Source of the DNA: Ceratobasidium sp. AG-K | Taxonomy: Eukaryota > Basidiomycota > Agaricomycetes > Cantharellales > Ceratobasidiaceae | Length of the DNA stretch: 64,000 bases | Assembly: GCA_037039685.1 (NCBI GenBank) | Contig: JAWNGF010000009.1 | Coordinates: 434,001 to 498,000 of the forward strand | Direction of reading: 5' to 3' | Shown: in pieces, positions 59,655 through 64,000 of the stretch | How positions within the stretch are numbered: position 1 is the first letter of the stretch | Layout of the letters: the number at the start of each line of letters is the position of its first letter | Made by a program: the position numbers and the translations under genes | Notes under the pieces: model-generated | Seen by the model: only the letters and a program-made list of their open reading frames with translations | Told to the model about the DNA's origin: nothing | The model's database searches: none

Positions 59655-60816
59655 ATGATCTACAAAGACCTGTCAGCTTGGATAACGAACTCGGAAGGTG
59701 AACCGCTTGAAGAGTTCAAGCAAAGAGTAATCGGAGAGAACACCGTGGAGTGAGTAACTCTGGCAGTCCGTGTTTGCGTCGTCCGCCCACTGACGCTCGG
59801 TGCGTTAGGTGCTGGATTCCCTCCACTGAAGGAAGCAACTTTCAGATTTACTGGCAACCTACCAGAAACTTTATTCCCAATCTGGGATTACGCTGTCGCA
59901 TCTGGCTTGACGGGCGGAAGGTCTCAAGAGGACATCTGGACTGTAGTTACATAGCACGAGGCATGCCTGGAGTAAAAACGGGAATGACTGTAACTCGTCA
60001 TTTGAAGCGAAAATACGTGTTCGGAAGTCATCAGCTTACAGGTATGGTCAAGCCGAGTATTGTATTGAACTAGTTATATCGAGTCTAAACATCTTTGTTG
60101 GTAGACCGGGACGACCTCGCTTCCCCTGATGACCCTGTTCAAGAGTCTCTCGGAACCATACGTACTATACTCAGCTGGGTCGAAGACACCGACACTGTTT
60201 TACCATGGGAGCCAAATCGAAACCCTCCAGAAGCGGGTCTAGTCCACGAGCGGGCTGCCAAGAAAGCACACTCCAGCGCCGTAGGGCTGGGCAATCCTAC
60301 GCGTGCGCTATCCACAAAGACAACCAGACGTGTGAAGCAGGATGTTGGGTTGCCAGAGGTTGCTTTCTTGTTTAGATATGGCGAGAGAGGTATGTGTACC
60401 CGCTCACCACCAGGCATAGCGCCTCTGCTGAACTGCTAAATCCGGAGACTGGCTGAGAGCTCAGGGTGTTATCGAGGCCCTCAGTCAGTCGACGGAATTG
60501 TACCTGCGTTACAGTGGGTCAAAAAGGACGTTAAACGAGAGCAAAGTACGACCCAGTCCATAACTGAGACTCTGAGGTCGGATTCGCATCCAGGCAAGCG
60601 CGAGCAGCCTCAAAGTCTCCAAGAAGTCATCGATATAGACGACTTGGAGTCGGACAAAGACTCGGATGTGGTGGTATTAAATGATTCGGTTGAACCAAAG
60701 GTAGGTTCTTTTACTTGGGGACGGTCCCATGCTTAACAACTCGGTAGCGCGCTGCGAGCGAAACCGAGGTCGATGCCGCGTTGAATCGCGAAACATCTCA
60801 AGCAACGGTGTCCTGA
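59655..60816 (+). CDS. DUF7918-type protein, tandem copy 2 with one apparent frameshift
   Basis: Downstream duplicate of the gene at 58359 with the same introns: MIYKDLSAWITNSEGEPLEE, CWIPSTEGSNFQIYW, RKYVFGSHQLT, LGTIRTILSWVEDTD, VHERAAKKAHSSAVGLGN. After the intron that joins RYGERG to DWLRAQGVI the frame breaks at about 60475 (ATCGAGGCCC, one base short). The in-frame reading meets a TAA, while the next frame gives QSITETLRSDSHPGK and the conserved EVIDIDDLESD...VVVLND, then EPK joined to RAASETEVDAALNRETS. It ends 54 bp from convergent Nas2. Confidence 0.65.
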
Positions 60817-60869
60817 TCCGCGAACTAGCGCATGTACAAAAACGGTAGTTTCTCTCAAACTAGCTATTT

Positions 60870-61639
60870 CTATGATGTCCCGGAGTATGGTACAATGTGG
60901 CATCTGTTCAAATGTATTCAATGTCAAAAACGCTAGAGCATACCGGATCGGAACTTACCCAAGCATCCCTCTTCCTCCCCATCCCGACCGAGGGATAAAG
61001 TCCAGGGCTATCTCCTCTCCGTTTCTCTTCACTTTAACCACAATAGATTGCTAGGGTAGCCTGTGTGAGTGGTATGGAGCGATCCAACGCAATTACTCTT
61101 ACATTCTCGTGAGAGGCCACAAGTTGAGCGAGTGGTTGGAGTGTTGAGGCTGGGAATGATTGGGCAGTCAGACCGCCAAACGAAAATATGAGGTCCTCCC
61201 GTTGCAAGCCCTACAAACAGTTTACACCAATACGACAACTAAACTGCAGCCAAGCACACACCGCTTGTTGTGCTGGACTTCCAGGGGCAACGCCGTCCAC
61301 ACGAGCAAATGGAACGAGTGGCTGCGATGACGAAGCTGCGACGTCTGGAGTTCCTACCGGGGAAGGCCTGGAAATACCGTTGACTTTGACCTCTGAGGTG
61401 ACTAAAGGGGGAGAGCTGTGTACGTCCGCAAGCGCTTGCGCAATCGCATCCGTCAACCGGACCCGGTCGTTTCTGAGCTCGATGATGCGTACGCGTGAGG
61501 TCCGAACCGCTACGAGGTCCATATCCGCGCGAGGGAAGCCTTGAGCGTCTACTAGCTGAGTTGCCATGTTGGCGCCATGCGATGACAGGATAGATGTATG
61601 CGTCTGGAGTTGTTGGTCAACCAAATCTCGTTCGGCCAT
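60870..61639 (-). CDS. NAS2: Proteasome assembly chaperone Nas2/PSMD9 (p27)
   Basis: Binds the C-terminal part of Rpt5 during 19S base assembly. The frame MAERDLVDQQLQTHTSILSS is followed by QGFPRADMDLVAVRTSRVRI, the conserved N-domain. The PDZ-like domain runs FARVDGVAPGSPAQQA, then (after an intron) GLQREDLIFSFGGLT, VVKVKRNGEEIALDF and IPRSGWGGRGMLG. A last exon gives CHIVPYSGTS. The start is uncertain. An ATG at 61692 is one base out of frame with the conserved ERALALMAERD, which reads on upstream of the listed ATG 61639. A lost C in the CCC at about 61666 would restore a longer start. Confidence 0.88.
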
Positions 61640-61692
61640 GAGTGCGAGAGCGCGTTCTTGCGCTGGGTGCGATTTGCAGTCGACTGAGACAT

Positions 61693-61936
61693 TATTTAGG
61701 GCGAGATCTATAATTTATGAAAGCTCCGAGGTCGAAAGTGGTCGTTTGGTCGGAGCGGTGGCGGTCAAGCGGAAACGAAGATTGTGGCTGTGCCATGATT
61801 AGCCAATCGGGCTAGGTCCTTGGTAATTATCCCGTGAAGTTGACCGCCACCGCGTCACTGCCCAAGTCCTCTTGCTGCAAACGGAAGCCGTTCTTTTACC
61901 ACCCAACGTAGCCTACAACCACTTGATTGCTTCAAC
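61693..61936. promoter_or_regulatory. Divergent intergenic region, NAS2 and syntaxin
   Basis: About 240 bp between the possible NAS2 start and the syntaxin ATG, no ORF support. Confidence 0.4.
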
Positions 61937-63136
61937 ATGAGCTTTGCTGACCTTGAGCGGGGCCAGGGGGGGTCCCAGAGCTCGTCTGGACCAATCCCCA
62001 CTTCACCCTCGGACGCTGAATTCCTGGGCCTTCAGAAATCGCTCTCGGTGCAAATATTCAAGATCAATTCTAATGTGCAAGGAATGCTCAAGCTGGTGGA
62101 TCAGCTGGGGACTGCTAGAGATACAGGTGTTGTTCGCAAGGGACTGTGAGTATCCATGGAGTGCGTTGCGTCATGAGCTCATCCGGTCGTTGCAGCCATG
62201 AGCTGACGGAAACTACCCGAGACCTCGTAAAGCGTGGCACCGATGACCTCAAGTCGCTCTCGACATTGCAACGAAACTTGGTTAGCTAGGGTTACGTTGT
62301 TTCCATGGCGCGATCGCTCACGCTGTGCTCGGCAGCCTCAACACAAGGCCCTTTTACAGAAGATTTCACACGACTTCCAAGTGTCGCTTGTCGCATTCCA
62401 GCGCGCCCAAAAAGTTAGCGCAGAGAGACAGAGAACGGTTGTTGAAGGCGTAAAGCAGGCCGTGGAGGACAACACGGACGGGTGGGTTGACTGATGTGCT
62501 TATACGGATGATGTTGACGAGCGTACGAGTAGTAATGCTGGGGTGTCGAGTTCCCCACGGTCGCAAAGGCAAATCCAGGCATTCCAAAGGTGATCGACCT
62601 ACCAACCCTTTATCATCGCGACCTAAACCCCCACAACCAATGTAGTCAGATATCCCCAGCCGAATTGGCGCATCAAGAATCGTTGATCCAGGAGCGTGAA
62701 AACGAGATTCGTGAAATCGAAACCGGTATTCATGAACTCAACGAGATTTTCAGAGACTTGGGTACTCTGGTTACCGAACAGGGTTCGATGCTCGGTACGT
62801 GCTGATGTTTCGCCCGTGCCTACCTGGTTTTCTCACAAGCTTCCTAGATACTATTCATGACAACGTTACTGTTGTTGCCACCAATACCGAGAACGCCGCT
62901 CAAGAGTTAAACCAAGCGTCCGAGTACCAGCGAAAGGCAGGACGTCGGGCAGCGTGTCTCATGCTTGTTATCGTGATTGTGATTTGCGTTGTTCTTATTG
63001 CGGTAAGGATTTGCTGTTCTTGCTCTCATGTTCCCGTGGTGAAATACCCGGGTATGCCTCCCCAAAACGCTTGAAATTACATCGATCTGACCAAACTACC
63101 CTCCTAGGTATTATCGTAAGGTTATCTGTATTTTGA
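61937..63136 (+). CDS. Endosomal/vacuolar Qa-SNARE, syntaxin (Pep12/Vam3-like)
   Basis: A t-SNARE for fusion at endosomes or vacuole. The start MSFADLERGQGGSQ leads to the Habc domain (SVQIFKINSNVQGMLKLVDQ; HELTETTRDLVKRGTDDLKS; KALLQKISHDFQVSLVAFQR). The SNARE helix is EIETGIHELNEIFRDLGTLV, with the zero-layer glutamine in TEQGSM, then a join to DTIHDNVTVVATNTENAAQ. A C-terminal anchor LMLVIVIVICVVLIA ends GIIVRLSVF after a last intron. Several exons are short and one junction near 62280-62340 is not fully resolved. Confidence 0.82.
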
Positions 63137-63253
63137 ACGAATTATACCAGCCTGGCTTCTTTCTCTTTCTCCTCAAATAATTCTCTACTCGCCATCTGTA
63201 CATACATGCTATATATACTTTGATTTGCACGAATTATATTCCTGTCGTGAAGT

Positions 63254-64000
63254 ATGTTCTGTCACGTGGAATCAAACCACTTCAGCTCCTCCACGACACA
63301 GTCGCCACGGAGTTTTGAAATTTCCTACATATGGCCCAGCAACATTCGCCAACGCAAGACCTTTGGTTTTTCCGAAGACGCAGATGGGCCCGTAGCTGAA
63401 ACAAGAGTGTTGGACGAACAAGGTGCGATTTCAAACATGTGTGGGTGTCATTCGGATTGACCGCTACGCAGAGCAAGAGGAAATTATTCAGGATCTTCAC
63501 GAGGCCGCTAGACATTCAAATGCACAACTCACACGAACTATAACTGTTATTCTTGGGGCGGGGATGGCATTGTGAGTCTAGTGCATAAATCACCAGCACA
63601 CCGTACGCGGTGTACCTAACCTATGACGCAGGCAGCTTTATTTCCTATCTTCCATTCTGCGAGGAAGCGAATCAACCCCACTCACGCCCATTCTTGACAT
63701 CGCACTAGATCCCAAACCTCTTATCCCACTTGCGTTTGTGTTCACACTCGTACACATCTGCATTCATGCGCTTGACATCACCTCGCTCAATGCACCGCAC
63801 CTTCAGCAGTCTATCCCCGAGAACGTCTCACGCTACGCACCCATAGTGACCTGCGTAGCGCCTTTCATTGCTCTTTTATCTGCCCGCGACGTTGCGCAGT
63901 TGGCGTGGTGGGCTATTCCCGCCGAGCTGTCAGCGCTCGTTTGGGTTAGCCGCGGGTGGATGGCTGGCGCAGTTGAAGACGTTGCTAGCTTGGAGACATT
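63254..64000 (+). CDS. Unknown multi-pass membrane protein, partial at the window end
   Basis: No family recognised. A first exon gives RQRKTFGFSEDADGPVAETR and joins across a 49-bp intron (GTGCGATT to CTACGCAG) to EQEEIIQDLHEAARHSNAQL. Next is a hydrophobic helix (RTITVILGAGMA) joined after another intron to LQLYFLSSILRG. Helices follow in LIPLAFVFTLVHICIHALD and YAPIVTCVAPFIALLSA. The ATG at 63254 is the first in frame, but the conserved-looking part begins near 63345, so a start in an unseen exon is possible. It runs off the window. Confidence 0.55.

Noticed and set aside
1..64000. CRISPR arrays, bacterial operons or phage genes
   Set aside because: No regular direct repeats with spacers and no prokaryotic signals; spliceosomal introns throughout show a eukaryotic nuclear genome.

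Overview
The window looks like nuclear DNA of a filamentous basidiomycete (Agaricomycetes). Genes are dense and broken by many introns of about 45-65 bp. Several families typical of mushroom-forming fungi and their relatives are present: DUF6534 seven-helix membrane proteins, DUF7918 proteins, NACHT-WD40 STAND proteins and F-box proteins. The mix resembles Rhizoctonia/Cantharellales gene content, but that placement is inference without a database search.

Layout. 1-5.2 kb is repeat DNA: a decayed LTR element, the 3' end of a Tc1/mariner transposase and about 2.7 kb almost free of CpG. 5.8-15.3 kb holds a DUF6534 membrane protein, proteasome ATPase Rpt5, a CTD-kinase cyclin (Ctk2) that shares a 107-bp divergent promoter with Rpt5, a frame-broken FAD-linked oxidase and Pol III subunit Rpc9. 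15.5-23.5 kb holds a GH31 glycosidase, a second DUF6534 gene and a 5'-truncated LINE with a clear target-site duplication. 23.5-32.9 kb holds a large NACHT-WD40 gene and two more DUF6534 copies, one of them a pseudogene. 33.4-50.5 kb is mostly housekeeping: Pol alpha subunit B, an F-box gene with two frame breaks, UreG, a G-patch protein, a METTL25-like methyltransferase, Usb1, an F-box/LRR protein, prohibitin-2 and a PQ-loop transporter. 50.8-64 kb holds a tandem pair of unknown membrane proteins, a NiCoT nickel transporter, Vps37, a tandem pair of DUF7918 genes, the proteasome chaperone Nas2, a Qa-SNARE and a partial membrane protein.

Links between genes. Rpt5 and its dedicated assembly chaperone Nas2 lie about 51 kb apart. 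UreG (nickel delivery to urease) and a nickel permease lie about 15 kb apart. Three local duplications are visible (DUF6534, DUF7918 and the unknown membrane pair). At least seven genes or pseudogenes need one extra base to restore a conserved frame and none needs one fewer, which suggests a deletion-biased sequencing or consensus error that should be excluded before calling pseudogenes.
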